From Gordius sp. MW1 (taxonomy: Eukaryota > Nematomorpha > Gordioida > Gordea > Gordiidae): a stretch of DNA of 64,000 nucleotides. Position 1 is the stretch's first letter, and every line of letters begins with the position of its first letter. The translations under genes were made by a program, and so were the position numbers. The DNA lies in the NCBI GenBank assembly GCA_964036665.1, contig OZ038531.1, forward strand, positions 17,670,168 through 17,734,167, read 5' to 3'. Of the stretch, positions 1 through 12,700 are shown piece after piece. Below the pieces are notes generated by a model, which did no database searches, was not told the origin of the DNA, and saw only the letters and a program-made list of their open reading frames with translations.

Positions 1-1589
1 TATAACCAAATTATTTTAATATTAGATTTTATAAATAACAATCAATTGTAGCATTTTTTTGATTATTTTACCTTCTTTAGCGCTTATAATCCTTATTAAT
101 TTGCAGATTGTTGGTCTTTATAATTTAATCCCAATTCTAATTTATAATTAATTTATTTACATTTACACTAATTAAGCATGAAAATTATATCAAATTTATG
201 TTAACCATCCAGTATTAGCTTTAAATACTATCTTAGCTTCTTTATTACAATTTATCTTTGTAAGAATTTTAATTATCCAAATCTTGATAAATAATTTAAA
301 GTAGTTTGAGAACTCTTGCAATCCTATCTCACATATTTCAAAGTTGTTAGAAGTCTATCCCCTAGACATAAGGCGTCAATACTAATATACCGAGATATGG
401 ACTAACCCCTTCCCACGCATTTACATTATTCGCACTAATATTCCTTCTCAATGGGTGGTCAGGACTTGATATTTCTCCCTCCTCGCTCATGGCAGAAAAG
501 CTACCCATCTTACTATGGATGTTTATGCTTTTCCTTTTTACCCCCAACCCCCTCCCCTTCGAGAGTATTCTCTATGTGCAAGACAAGAAATAGCTACTCT
601 ACATTATACAAATTTATTATTCTCCTGCTTACGCTCCCGGAAGAAATCTGGCGTCATTACCCAAATGTGAATTTAAAAATAAGTCGAGGCGCCCTCTTAT
701 TGTTAAAATATTTCCCTACAAATATGGTGTTATTTTACTTATAACCATTAATCAACTGCCTGTACAAATACTTTCTAAAATGCTATAATATGTAAAAACT
801 TTTACCCTAATTCACCACACTTGATGATAATGTCTAACACTCTCAGTGAGTCTATTAAATTTTACTTCGGAAATAAAGATCAATTTATTAAACGGGTTTA
901 ATTCTGTCCCGACTCTACAATGGAATTACGGGCCGAGTCGGATTTCTTTGTTTAAAATGGTCGAGCACGCAATCCCTTTATTTTGCTCTGACGGAATGTT
1001 GTCCCGACATCATTTCTATAATTTTAAGAAATGTAGGCTCATTAAAGAGTTCTAGTTACAATGGAAAGATATAGTTTTTACGGGCTGTAATAAGTTAAGG
1101 TTAGAGTAAATAGGCTATTATGGGTACGTCTAGTTATTGCCTCTCCGTTTTAATTTTTGCCTGGTGTCGTTGTTTTAAAAAAATAAGATTTACTATTGGC
1201 GTTAATGCTGTTGCCCCGTTCCCCTCCACGTCTATTTCTTGCGAGCAGTCATAATGTAGCTACTCTATTTTTAACAAATATATTATTCTCCTGCTTAATG
1301 CTCCCGGAAGAGATCTGCTTCAATACTAATACACACGATAAATACCAGAGGGAAGTAGATTGGCGCCCTCTTTATAAGGATAAGCCTAAGCCCACCCCTC
1401 TTCAAAAAAGGTCTTATTTATATTCAGTAATTTAAATACATTCTCACTTCTGAATTTTTAACATTATACGAAACACAACTACGTTTGATTTTAATACCTT
1501 TCATTTCTGCCAGCTCATTAAAGATTAAAATTCATTGTTAACTCGGTTTCATTTCACCCCGACTTTCAAACTCTTATCCTCCAATTATA
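1..1589 (+). other. No recognised gene; possible LINE 5' region
   Basis: No convincing protein is encoded here. Two segments, about 550-710 and 1214-1370, are similar in order and wording: both have GTAGCTACTC or TAGCTACTCT, then TTATTCTCCTGCTTA, then GCTCCCGGAAGA, then GCGCCCTCTT. That makes an imperfect direct repeat offset by about 660 bases. As this lies directly before the first LINE, repeated 5' UTR units of that element are a reasonable reading. The short ORFs over it show no family resemblance and I do not call them. Confidence 0.35.
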
Positions 1590-4505
1590 ATGATATTAAA
1601 ACTTGGATCTTTAAATACCCAAACGCTAAGGGAACCAGGTTCCTTGCAGGCCCTTACTTTTTTTGCCTCCCACCACTGCATTCACATTTTCTGCGTCCAA
1701 CAAACAAGATACTCAAATCGCAAAGTCCTCCCCGATAACGATTATATTTTTTACGCCACCGAGTCTGGCCAAGAATCTGCAACAGGGGTGGGTACATTTA
1801 TCAAACGCGACCTTAAGGTTATTAGCGTTGACTACGAACAATAGACTTTTAATCATTCACCTACAAATAAAAAATCGGTGTGTTTCAATTTTTAACATAT
1901 ACGCTCCCCCCTCTTCCAAAAATTTTCAATCGATGGAATCCCTCCTGCAAAACATCACAGATAAATTGAAAGCTAAACATATTAATATCCTCGCTGGTGA
2001 CTTCAATGCCTCCGCCCAACGATCATTGGGTGATAAAAAATTGGTAATTGGCCCTAATTCTATAGGTCCGACTAACCGTAATGGCAAACTGCTCAAAAAA
2101 TTCTGCTACAATCACAAACTAAAGATAACCTCAACTTTTTCCGACCTTCCTCTAGATAACCTAATCACATACCAAAAAAACGAAAATCACCGAGGTACCC
2201 AAATTGATCATATAATATGCCAATTAAGAAACCACAAAATGATAAAGAACTTTCACACCATTCAGCCTATCTTACAAACAGATCATTTTGTAATCGTAGC
2301 AGATCTCTTTATTAATCCCTCCTCTCTCCACACGTCAAAAAAACTTAAAAAATACCCATCTGGAGCTAACATAATCAGAGACATCTCTCAGCTTGTGCCC
2401 ACATTACAAACAGACTCGAAGTCACTGGGTGATCTTGCCCCTCTCTCAGTCAATGACCATAATGACTTGTTAGCAAAGTTTTTTACCCCATCCCAGAGTA
2501 ACCTTCATGTCAACATCAAGTCCTGGTTCTCCATCGATACCATTAATTTACTCGAGACCCGTTATAACGTTTTTAAGGATAAGACACTTAGAAATAAAAA
2601 AGCATGGGTCCAAGAACTCACAAAAAAGATCAAAGCTGCAATAAAAAAGGACAAGGCTAACTACTTATCAAGCAAACTAAAAGAAGCAGAATCTGCGGCT
2701 CGTACTAACAATACACACACCCTTTACAAAATTCTAAGGAACATCACCGCAAAATTTGCCGTTAAACATAACTACAACACAATACAAAACGAACATAGCT
2801 CCAACGATTCTTTGATCCAAACCGAGGCTTGGGAGAACCACTTTCGTTCCATTCTAGATCGCCCTTACTCAATCCCCTGTTCTGACATATTCCTTGACTT
2901 TATTAACAACTTTAAAACACCGACCACCCCTTGTATCAGATTAGAACCTCCCTCCATGAATGAAATAAAATCCGTTTTAAAATCCCTCAAACTTCATAAA
3001 GCTCCCGATGCAGACAGAATCACAGCTGAAGCCCTTAAGGCTGATTACACCCTGTCTAGCGAACTCTTGCATCAACTCTTCACAAAAATCTGGCAACAAG
3101 AGCTCATCCCTCACGCTTGGTCTACTGGTCTACTTAGTAAAATCTATAAAAAAGGAGACCCATCTCTTCCCGACAATTATAGAGAAATCACAATCATAAA
3201 TAACATTTCCAAGGCTTTTATAAAAATAATATACAGGAGGATTTATCCATTCATTGAAGATAATTTAAAAAGTAACCAAGCCGGCTTTCGTAAGTCTAAA
3301 ACCACAATTGAACATATCCTTACCCTTAAAAATATTATTGACATCTCCTCTAAATCTAAATCACCTTTAGTGCGAACATTTGTCGACATTCAAAAAGCTT
3401 TCGACTCTCTCTCCCATCTTTACATATGGGAATCTTTATGCCTACTAGGAATTCCAAAAAAAATTATTAGACTTATTTTCTTTCTCTACAAGGATATGAA
3501 AGTGGTCATAAAACATCTACACCACCGCGGAAACCCAATCCAAGTCAATTTAGGAGTTAGACAGGGATGTCCACTATCTCCTCTACTATTCATCACGGCA
3601 ATGGATCTCATAATAAAAAGATTCACCCTGCCTTACGACGGTCTCCACATGAACGGCACCAAACTGTCTTCACTGCTTTTTGCTGACGATTTATGCATCG
3701 TATCAGATTCAATTCTTAAAACACAGAACTTTGCCGATAGGTTCGTCTTAGAATGCAAGAAAGCCGGTTTAATAATTAACCCAAGCAAGTCTAACATGCT
3801 ATCTATTAACTTACCCCACCAAAATACTACCTTGATTATCAACAACACATTAGTCCCCTTTTCAGAATCAATAAACTACTTAGGAGTGACCCTTTCTTCA
3901 GATACATACTCCCACCAAGATGCCTCTAATAAATTAGCTAAAGCACTAAAGAGATTTTATTCCTGCTATTCGATCTGGAAATCTCACGAACTAGCTCTAC
4001 CAACCCGCCCCCGTCTATTCAAAACCACCATACTACCTGTATTCCTCTATGGATGCGAAACGTGGTCCCTAAAAGGCCCGGCTCTTAAAGCTGCCCAAAC
4101 CAAACTAAACAAAATGCTAAGAATAATTTGTAAAATATTCTTCCCAGATGTAATTAGCAACCCAAACCTTTGGACCCTTTGTGAAATCCCTCCCATTAAA
4201 AACATAATAATATCACGGAAGTGGAACTTCTTAGCCCACCAGACTAGACGCAATGGACTAAACATTTGCTTAAGATCAATACTATGGAGACCGCCCCAAC
4301 TAAGAAATTTAAAATGTCGAGGATCCTGGATCCACAAAACTTTCTCTGAACTCCGCTCTCTCAACCACGAGTGGAATACTATAATCCCTATAGTGCAAAA
4401 CAGATCCGCTTGGAAAACCTTCTCTGCCTCCAATTTCCCCACAAAGTATCCCCTCCCAGCCGCCTCAACTTCGAATAGTCTCTCAACTCAACAACATCCC
4501 AGATA

Positions 4506-4506
<1 letters not shown>
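1590..4506 (+). pseudogene. APE-type LINE endonuclease/reverse transcriptase (one frameshift)
   Basis: Non-LTR retrotransposon polyprotein with an N-terminal APE-like endonuclease, central reverse transcriptase and a C-terminal extension. The product would nick DNA and prime cDNA on it. The endonuclease start (MILKLGSLNTQTL) is read from 1590. That frame stops at 1844, and the protein continues in another frame from about 1840 to 4506, so one indel breaks it. Endonuclease motifs are GDFNA, a QIDH block and TDHF. The catalytic Glu position reads VQQTR, not QET. RT motifs are FVDIQKAFDS (A), GVRQGCPLSPLLF (B) and FADDLC (C). The tail has YGCETWSL and a KWNFLAH block, as in RTE-like single-ORF elements. 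It is clearly related to, but distinct from, the LINE at 10-12.9 kb. Confidence 0.93.

Positions 4507-4545
<39 letters not shown>
4507..4545. repeat. (TA)n microsatellite after the first LINE ORF
   Basis: About 39 bases of TA repeat directly after the LINE stop codon, then an A/T run to about 4556. It probably lies in the LINE 3' UTR. Confidence 0.9.
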
Positions 4546-4553
<8 letters not shown>

Positions 4554-4555
4554 TT

Positions 4556-4878
4556 TGAGCCTGAGTTTGAAGCCCAAACTAGTTAACCATGGAGAGCCTT
4601 CTAGGCCTCACACCGAAATCTGAATGGATAATCGGTAGCCCCTCAACCCAACTGCATCGTAAATAAGCCCCAATCCGACGCCCAAACTAGCTAACCAGGG
4701 ATGGAGAGCCTCCTAGCGAGTACCACAATCTGATTGGAGAATCGGTAGCTCCTCAAACCAACCACATCGTAAAAAGACTTTCTTTCCACACCATCGATCC
4801 GTTAGCCCGAGGCCGACGCTCTAGCGAACAATGGAAAACCTTCAAGTCCTCTTACCGCAATCTCAAGGAAGTGTCGTA
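4556..4878 (+). repeat. Tandem ~110 bp repeat in the LINE 3' UTR
   Basis: Two clear copies (about 4556-4665 and 4667-4775) and a decayed third (about 4776-4870). Each has a CCCAAACTAG block, GGAGAGCCT, an AATCTGA block, ATCGGTAGC and CATCGTAAA. The repeat ends at the TIR element that starts at 4885. I read it as 3' UTR sequence of the first LINE, because it follows the ORF and no other element is recognisable. Confidence 0.7.
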
Positions 4879-4884
4879 TCCTTA

Positions 4885-7800
4885 ACACTCCGTTGGCCAG
4901 GTTAAAATCCTAACACGGATGGTAAAGGGGGTTTTAAAAGCCCCAAACTTTTAAATAGCTATAACTTGGTTGTATTGTAATATAAACTTTTCAAATTTTA
5001 AAAGCATAATACTACAACTCTTATCTGTAAATTGATATATTACTTTGGGTATTTGAACAAGGGGTTATAATTTTATAATTACAATTAGTGCAACCCCCAA
5101 AATTTCCCCCTATGTGACTATATTTATTCATAACAAATTTTTTTTCTCCAATTCCATAATTTAATTTATAAGATCATATAAAATAAGGTTGGAGCTAAAA
5201 CTGTAAAAAATTTGCCATAAAAAAACTTAAAAACAAAAATAATAGAGATGTCCAAACTTAGGGAATTTTTGGCCCTACGTTTTTTTAGGGCAAAAAGTTA
5301 CTACTGTTCTAAGCCATGATTTTTCTAATTTTTGGACTCCAATTAAATTTTTTTTAATAGAAATACATTATAGAAGGTTAGAATTAAGAATAGGAAAAAA
5401 TCTAATTGTAAAATCTTGAAACAAAAATTTTATGAGGCTCTAAAAATTGTGAATTTTGTGTAAAAAATGAGATTTCCTACATGTTTTGTTAGTTTAAAAT
5501 TAAATTTTTTTTTGTTTGAAGAGATAAAGTTTAAAAAAATTAGTTTATAAATGAACATTAGTAATAAAAGTTTATGATTTATTACATTTGGCTAACCTCA
5601 AAATAAAAAAATAGGGTAAAGCAAATTTTGACCCTTTGTTTTTTGAGACAGAAAGTTTTCTATTCTTATTGATACATTTTTCTAATAATTTTTCAACTAG
5701 TTTTATATTTTTACAATAGAAATAAATCTTAGAAGGTTAAATTTGAGAATATGAAATGAACTTTCAAGTAATATCTTAAAACAAACATTATGTAGGGCTA
5801 TAAAAACAGTCAATTTTTCATAAAATGACACTTCATACACATATGAAGTATCAAATATGATTTGTTTTAAATTAACAAGAAAGTTTTAATTCAGTTACTT
5901 TATAAACAGACATATAAGTTTAATAATCTGATTTTTTAGTCTATTTAATCCTAAGCTACAATAATATTTACTATAAGGTATAAACTCCTCAAACTGATAA
6001 ATAATGTTTATTTATTTATGACAACTTGATAAAATGTTATATTTTTACATTTATATACCATTTTCAGACAAAAAATAATATATATATAGCACCTTTTAAT
6101 GTTAGACATGTAAAATATGGCCTAGGCTATGTATTCTCGATTCAGAGTGATAAATAACAAAACGTAAAACGCATTTCTTAAACGTTCCCTTCCTGAGCGC
6201 AATCATCGCGTTCGTTAATTTGTGTGTTATTGTTTACATTTTTTTAAATTCGCCATTTTTGCTTGTTCTAATTCATATGGTAACAACAACATTTTGTGGG
6301 AAAAGAAAGGTATGATAAATAGATATATTAACTATTTTCCTAGATAAATAATTTTGAATTTTTAATCTTTTCAAACAAGATTTGTTCATTTATTCAACAT
6401 TTTGTGGCAATAAAAAGGTATGATAAATTGATATATTAACTATTTTCCTAGATAAATAATTTTTAATTATTTTCTTAGATCAGTTGCAAAAGAGGTGGGA
6501 AAAATACATCAACCATTCAAATGTTTAACATATTTGTCTTATTTACTAAAACATCAATCAATAGTTGATTCACCATTGTTTCTTATTGTTTAAAAATAAT
6601 AAACTGCAGCTGACATATTTGAGTGTTGTTTTTTTAGAGATTCAATAAATTTCCTAAAAGGTTTGCTGAATTTGGCTCAAATTTAAATAAACTGTAGTTT
6701 TTAAGATAGCATGTTATAAAAAATTAGATTTGAAAATGCTTTTGACATTTTTATACGTGCATTTTATAAAAAATGAAATAGAAGATTGTTGGTAACTATC
6801 TTGAGTAATTTTTAGGTTATGACATCAGGTAAAAAATATTGAAAATGCTTTTGACATTTTTATATGTGCCTTTTATAAAAAATGAAATAGAAGATTGTTG
6901 GTAACTATCTTGAGTAACTTTTAGATTATAACATTTAAAAAATAAGTTTTGAAAATAGAATTAATAAATTGTTGGTAACCATATGCACAAAGCTTTTGCA
7001 CTTTTAGAACATACAGGAATTCTAATACTACCAATTAACTCTTAAAATAAGAAAACAGCACTTATATTATGTGACTCTTAATGAAATATGTATAAATGTA
7101 TTCAGATTTTTACAAACTAATATTTAAGGATTTGTCAGAATATGTATGCAAAATTGTAAATTGTTATACTAATGATTTCTAATGAAAATCATATTATAAA
7201 TTTGATAAAATACTTAAATGGTCATTCTTATCAATATAAATTGCATAGCAATTAATAATTGTAACTCTCCCTGACTCACAAATAGTATTAATATGTTGAA
7301 ACACTAACAACAATAATATAAGCAACAACACAAGGTTTATTGTATTACACGGATAACAAATAAGGTTTCCAACCTCATTAAAAAAACCTATTAGATATAT
7401 GTTATAAATTCTTAAATACAATGGTTATCAACTATTTATTGATGTTTTATTAAATGAGACAAATATGTTGAACATTTGAATGGTTGATGTATTTGAATCA
7501 ACTATTGATTGATGTTTTAGTAAATGAGACAAATATGTTGAACCTTTGAATGGTTGATGTATTTTTCCCACCTCTTTTGCAACTGATCTAAGAAAATAAT
7601 TCAAAATTATTTATCTAGGAAAATAGTTAATATACCTATTTATCATACCTTTTTATTGCCACAAAATGTTAAATTAATGAACAAATCTTGTTTGAAAAGT
7701 TAAAAATTCAAAATTATTTATCTAGGAAAATAGTTAATATATCTATTTATCATACCTTTATATTGCCACAAAATGTTGTTGTTACCATATGGATTAGAAC

Positions 7801-8342
7801 AAGCAAAAATGGCGAATTTAAAAAATTTGTAAACAATAACACACAAATTAACGAACGCGATGATTGCGCTCGGGAATGGAACGTTTAAGAAATGCGTTTT
7901 ACGTTTTGTTATTTATCACTCTGAATCGAGAATACATAGCCTAGGCCTTAAAATATCTAAGTGCACAAGAAAATTTGTACAAATGAGCACTTTGAAACAC
8001 CACGAGGAAAAATAAACATGTTAAAATCTATGTTTAAAATGTAAATATCTCAAAGAAAATAAAATGTTTATAAAATTTTTTTTCACAAATAGGTTTATAA
8101 TAATGCTTTTTAATTTTTTTTTTCATATTGTGGAACGTGGGGTCCTGGACGACCCCGGGCATCTAAAACACGCTCTATCTTAAAAACTACTGGATAAAAA
8201 CAAGCCAAATTTTGCAGAGATATTCTAGGATAAATTTTATTAAGCTACTGAAAAAATGAAATTATAACAATCACTAACTTAATTTGTACAACATTTATAA
8301 ACCGCTTGGGGTGTGTGAGACCCCACCTAGCCAACGGAGTGT
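4885..8342. mobile_element. 3.46 kb non-autonomous TIR element (piggyBac-like or TA-target)
   Basis: The ends are inverted: ACACTCCGTTGGCCAGGT on the left, and ACACTCCGTTGGCTAGGT when the right end is read in reverse. The left flank reads CTTA and the right flank TACT, so a TA is duplicated. Shifting the boundary by one base gives TTAA on the left and TTAC on the right. Near the right end are hairpins of the form GGGGT...ACCCC, which also occur in the piggyBac-like element at 48.9 kb. No transposase is visible. A foldback element (6119-7948) is inserted in the middle. It may sit in the 3' UTR of the first LINE, since LINE-tail-like sequence resumes after 8342. Confidence 0.75.
6119..7948. mobile_element. 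1.83 kb foldback element with 8 bp TSD
   Basis: Long inverted arms (about 6119-6590 and 7450-7948) begin and end with GGCCTAGGCTATGTATTC and its complement. The flanks carry an exact 8-base duplication, TAAAATAT, at 6111-6118 and 7949-7956. Each arm also holds internal direct duplications, for example the block around GGTATGATAAAT...GATATATTAACTATTTTCC appearing twice. The single-stranded form would make a large hairpin. No transposase ORF is visible. An 8 bp TSD fits hAT-type insertion, but the termini are not a textbook hAT end. Confidence 0.8.
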
Positions 8343-8344
8343 TA

Positions 8345-8616
8345 CTATTTAATATTTATATGCTTATATTAGTCTCAGGCATGGTCCGCTTTTGCTTATA
8401 CTTTAGTGCTTCTTAATCTTACTAACAGTACTGACCTTCGCTTTAATATACTAACAAATTAACCACTAACCTACTAACAACTCAACACGTAACCTTTGGT
8501 TAGCGTGGCCCGAGATGCACCAATGGTGTTAGATGGGACTCAATCTTAGCTTGCCGATTTAGCTAAGCTCTTGTTTGTCATCGGGGCATATACATACATA
8601 CATACATACATACCCA
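8345..8616 (+). mobile_element. LINE 3' end with (CATA)n tail
   Basis: This segment resembles the 3' UTR of the LINE at 12.9-13.14 kb. Both have a GTGGCC block, then AAGCTCTTG, a TC(A/G)-rich stretch, and a CATACATA tail (8587-8613). It is either the resumed 3' UTR of the first LINE, split by the insertion at 4885-8342, or an independent 5'-truncated copy. Confidence 0.6.
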
Positions 8617-8790
8617 CATGCTCAATTGCTAACTACTCATCAGTTATACTCACCTATTCTTACCAGAACTCACCTATTCACATAAACATCAGAAAGCAGC
8701 TGATATTACCGTTTGTTTTTAATTTTTGAAGTGTAAAATGTCTATTATGAGTACATTAAAGTTAATATTGGAAAAGATACGCGTGTTTAA

Positions 8791-8892
8791 TATAAATGTC
8801 GATGTAGTAATTGTTCTGTAAGAGGTTTCTACTTAAATGAAAATTTTACCTTAACCCATGAGCAAGATATTATCCCACATAAAAGTAATTTA
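8791..8892 (+). pseudogene. FLYWCH-like zinc-finger relic
   Basis: One frame reads YKCRCSNCSVRGFY followed by a FTLTHEQDIIPH block. The pattern is Cys-x4-Cys, an RGFY turn, and a final His. It matches the ORF in the palindrome at 15.3/17.7 kb, which reads YRCRVNDCGGRGFY and then RAHDNLPH. FLYWCH fingers occur in Mutator-like transposases and in host factors. Only this short coding stretch is recognisable, and it has no start codon of its own. It is followed by tandem repeats, as in the palindrome arms. Confidence 0.5.
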
Positions 8893-9400
8893 TAATTATT
8901 TTTACTTATTTTATATATAGCTATCCAAACTAAGGATCCATTGATAAACCTTTAAAACATTTATATCTACTTCAACCATTTTCACATCCCATAGTTGTAA
9001 GCTAATTAATTTTAATATAATTATTTGACTTATCAAATTATTGATAATATCCCACATAAAATTATTTTATATATAGCTTATCCAAACTATGGATCCATTG
9101 ATGAACCTCTACAAACATTTATATCTACTTCAACCATTTTCACATCCCATAGTTGTAAGCTAATTAATTTTAATATAATTATTTGACTCATCAAATATTT
9201 AGTTGATAATATCCCACATAAAAGTAATTTATAATTACTTATTTTATATATAGCTTTTCTAAACTATATAAGATAGTTGAATACAAATTCAACATTTATG
9301 TGTTGTAGATGTATTTAGGATAGCTATGGAACAAAATAGGTGCAGTGTTATATCTACTTCAACCATTTTCACATCCCATACTTGTAAGGTTAAAAAAATA
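8868..9400 (+). repeat. Tandem ~180 bp repeats after the FLYWCH relic
   Basis: Two to three copies of a unit with ATCCCACATAAAA, TATATAGCT, AAACTATGGATCCATTGATG, ATATCTACTTCAACC and CACATCCCATAG. The unit resembles, in order, the sequence after the FLYWCH ORF in the palindrome (AATTATGGATTGATACC, ATCTACCTATATCCCAT), so the two minisatellites look homologous. Confidence 0.7.
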
Positions 9401-9760
9401 TATTATAATCTTTATAGATTGTGCCTCTGGTCATCCTCAGTTTGCTACTGCCTTGCCTCCCACCATTTTTACATCCCATAGTTTTTGCTTTCATTATATA
9501 ATATTCATAATTTACGTTGTGCAATTTGTAAACTCTATTTTTTGATGTTTTGTTAATATTAAAAAGGATTGTCTTATTTTTTAATAATGTTTTTAACATA
9601 TCTGATTGTGTCCAATATATGTTATTGCTGATAATTTTCATCGCTTGATGTTATAAATTATTACCATAGACTAAGATTATTACAGTCTGTAAGTTATAAG
9701 TAGAGCCGTGTAACAAGTTGGAACTATTTCATTTTTTAAATGTAACTAACAAAAATAACT

Positions 9761-12700
9761 CATATTACATATCGTCTGCTTTTCCCCTAAGTTAGGAAAT
9801 TTCGTCTGCTTTTACTCGTATATTACACTATTTTAGCTTATATTTCCATTCTTATAAGCATCGATAAAAGGATAAATAGCACGCGCGCGCTTTTTGACTT
9901 CGATACTAGATCTCTAATTTTCATTATTCATAGTTAAACAAATACTAAATCCCTCCCCCGAATCATATCATTGGAAGAGCATTCATAAGAATATCCTGGA
10001 CAAAATACATACAATCATGCGGATAAAAATCGCATCATTAAACGTTAATACCTTAATGGTGGAAGGGAATCAACAATGTATGATAACATTCGCTAGGAAA
10101 TATAAATTGGATGTTCTGTGTTTACAACAAACTCGGATCCCCCTCTCCAGAGTCGATAGTGCCTACTCAGACTACACAATATACCATACGGGCTTCGGCG
10201 AGAACCCAACCACAGGAGTGTCCACGATTATAAATAAACGTCTCTCAATCTCGAGCATTGATTGGGTTAACGACAGAATCCTCATCCTCAATGTCACATT
10301 TGGGTCACGTACTCTCTCAGTGATAAACGTCTATGTCCCCACATCGTCATATAAACTTCAAATATTAAAAGACTTCTTCACTCTACTTTCAGGAAAGATC
10401 AAGACTTTAAAGCGCAGATCATTGCCTGTTATCATTGGCGACTTCAACTCTTCTGTTAAGTACACTGACCGTGATGACCCTGGATTGGTAGGCCCTAACA
10501 CTTTAGGCACAAACAATAGAAACGGGATTTTTCTGAAAAAATGGTGTAGAGGGTTGAAGTGGCGTATTGCCTCTACTTTTTCCGAGCTTCCGACAGATCA
10601 GTTGGCTACATTTAGAAGAAGGAATAGTCCCCAAATAAGCCAAATAGATCACCTGCTTTGCAGATCACGGCATTATAAAACTGTCAAAAACTTTCGTGTT
10701 ATACAAGATACAATAATTGAAAAGGCGGATCACAGCGCCATAGCTGCTGAGCTGGTAGTGAAGTCAGCCACCTTACGAATACCATCATTGCGCAATAATC
10801 CAACGATAAGGCCACAAGGTTTATCAGGTACAATCGAATTCAGGGAATATCTACACTCCAAATTTAGAATACAAATTTTTTTGCTTTACCCATTAATGAG
10901 TTGAGTCTATCAGCTATATTTGCTAATGCCCCCAAGGGCCAGAATCGAATGAAGACAAAAACTTGGTTCTCACAACAAACGCTGGGGCTACTGAGGACAA
11001 GAAATCAATTTTTTTTCGATGATAAAAATTTCCCCTACAAATCCTCATGCCTGTCGGCCCTCAGCAAACGTATCAAGTCAAGCATAAGACAAGATAAAAT
11101 GGCTTATATTAACTCGAGAACCAGCGAGGCAGAGGCCGCGGCCCGCTCAAATAATACTCACCAATTATTCAACATAATAAAAAGCCTGAATCGTAGCTCG
11201 TTTACAAAAAGGGCATACTACAACATAAAAACAGTTAGTGAGTCTAATGATTCCTTGGTGCAAACCAAAACATGGGAGCTATACTTTAGATCAATCTTGT
11301 CACCCCAATTCAAAGTGCCGGTATTGGACATTTTCAGAGAATTTATAGTAAATTTTAAAGGACCTCCGGCACTCCCAATATCAACTGACCCACCATCGTT
11401 TTCTGAGATCAAAAGAGCAATTAAATCACTTAAACCCCATAAAGCGGCTGACCTGATTGGACTCACCTCAGAGGCACTGAGCGCGGATCCATACGTCTCC
11501 AGTACTATGCTACATCTACTCTTTTGTAAAATTTGGGCGAAAGAAGAGGCACCAGAATCCTGGTCACGAGGGCGCCTTATCAAACTTTTAGAAAGGAGAC
11601 CCATCTGATCCTAACAATTACAGGGGAATCACAATTATAAATCTTGAGTCCAAAATATTCATAAAAATAATCTACAACAGAATATATAACGAGGTTGAGG
11701 GCATCCTCGAACATAATCAAGCAGGATTCAGGAAATGCCGGACCACAACGGAACACACCATCACATTGAGGAATATGATAGATGTGTCGCGCTCCAGTGG
11801 GGACCCTTTGGTTTTGGTCTTCCTAGACATTTCGAAAGCGTTCGACTCCCTCTCCCATCTTTACATATGGGAGTCGCTATGTTTATTGGGAATTCCCAAG
11901 AAATTGATCCTTATGATCTTCCTGATCTACCAAGATATGAAAGTAATAGTAACGCATCTACAACACAAATCAGACCCGATTCCGGTGACAGTGGGAGTTA
12001 GACAGGGCTGTCCATTGTCCCCTCTTCTTTTTATAATAGCGATGGACTTGATTGTAAAGCGGTCCATACTTGGCTATGAAGGCATCAATGTAAACGGTAT
12101 CAACATATCCTCACTACTTTTCGCGGATGATATATGCCTTATCGCTTCCTCTGTATCACAGGCTCAATTGATGGTTGATAGATTTGCTAATCAGGCGAAA
12201 CAAGCAGGGTTGTTTATAAATGCTGGTAAGTGCTCTATGCTCGTAATAAATAATCAATCAGAAGAAGAGTTGATTATTGAAAATAACCCAATACAAGCAT
12301 CCAATAGAGTAAGATATCTGGGAGTAGAACTAACAGAGGATACTTATGCCGACGGAGACATGGAATTAAAGCTCCGACGAACCCTTGTAAAATTTTATTC
12401 TTGTTCGGCAATCTGGCGCTCGCGCCAACTGGTCCTCAACACCCGCCTGAGGATCTTTAAAGTTATGATTCTACCAACACTTCTTTATGGGTGTGAATCT
12501 TGGTCGTTGCGTGCCCCCGGCATAAAAAAACTCCAAGCTAACATCAACAAAATGCTACGAATTGTATGTCGAATTTTTTACCCAGCAACGATAACAAACG
12601 AAAATCTGTGGATGCGTTGTAAGATCCCTCCAGTTAAAAATATTTTGTTAACAAGAAAGTGGAATTTTTTAGCACATCAGGTCCGAAGAAAAGGTACAAA

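Noticed and set aside
451-744. 97-codon ORF
   Set aside because: No family resemblance, low-complexity residues, and it overlaps the direct-repeat region before the LINE.
4047-4442. 131-codon antisense ORF
   Set aside because: Shadow of the LINE C-terminal coding region on the opposite strand.
8587-8613. CATA repeats as a telomere or origin signal
   Set aside because: They match the tail of the LINE at 13.1 kb in context and are better explained as a LINE 3' tail.
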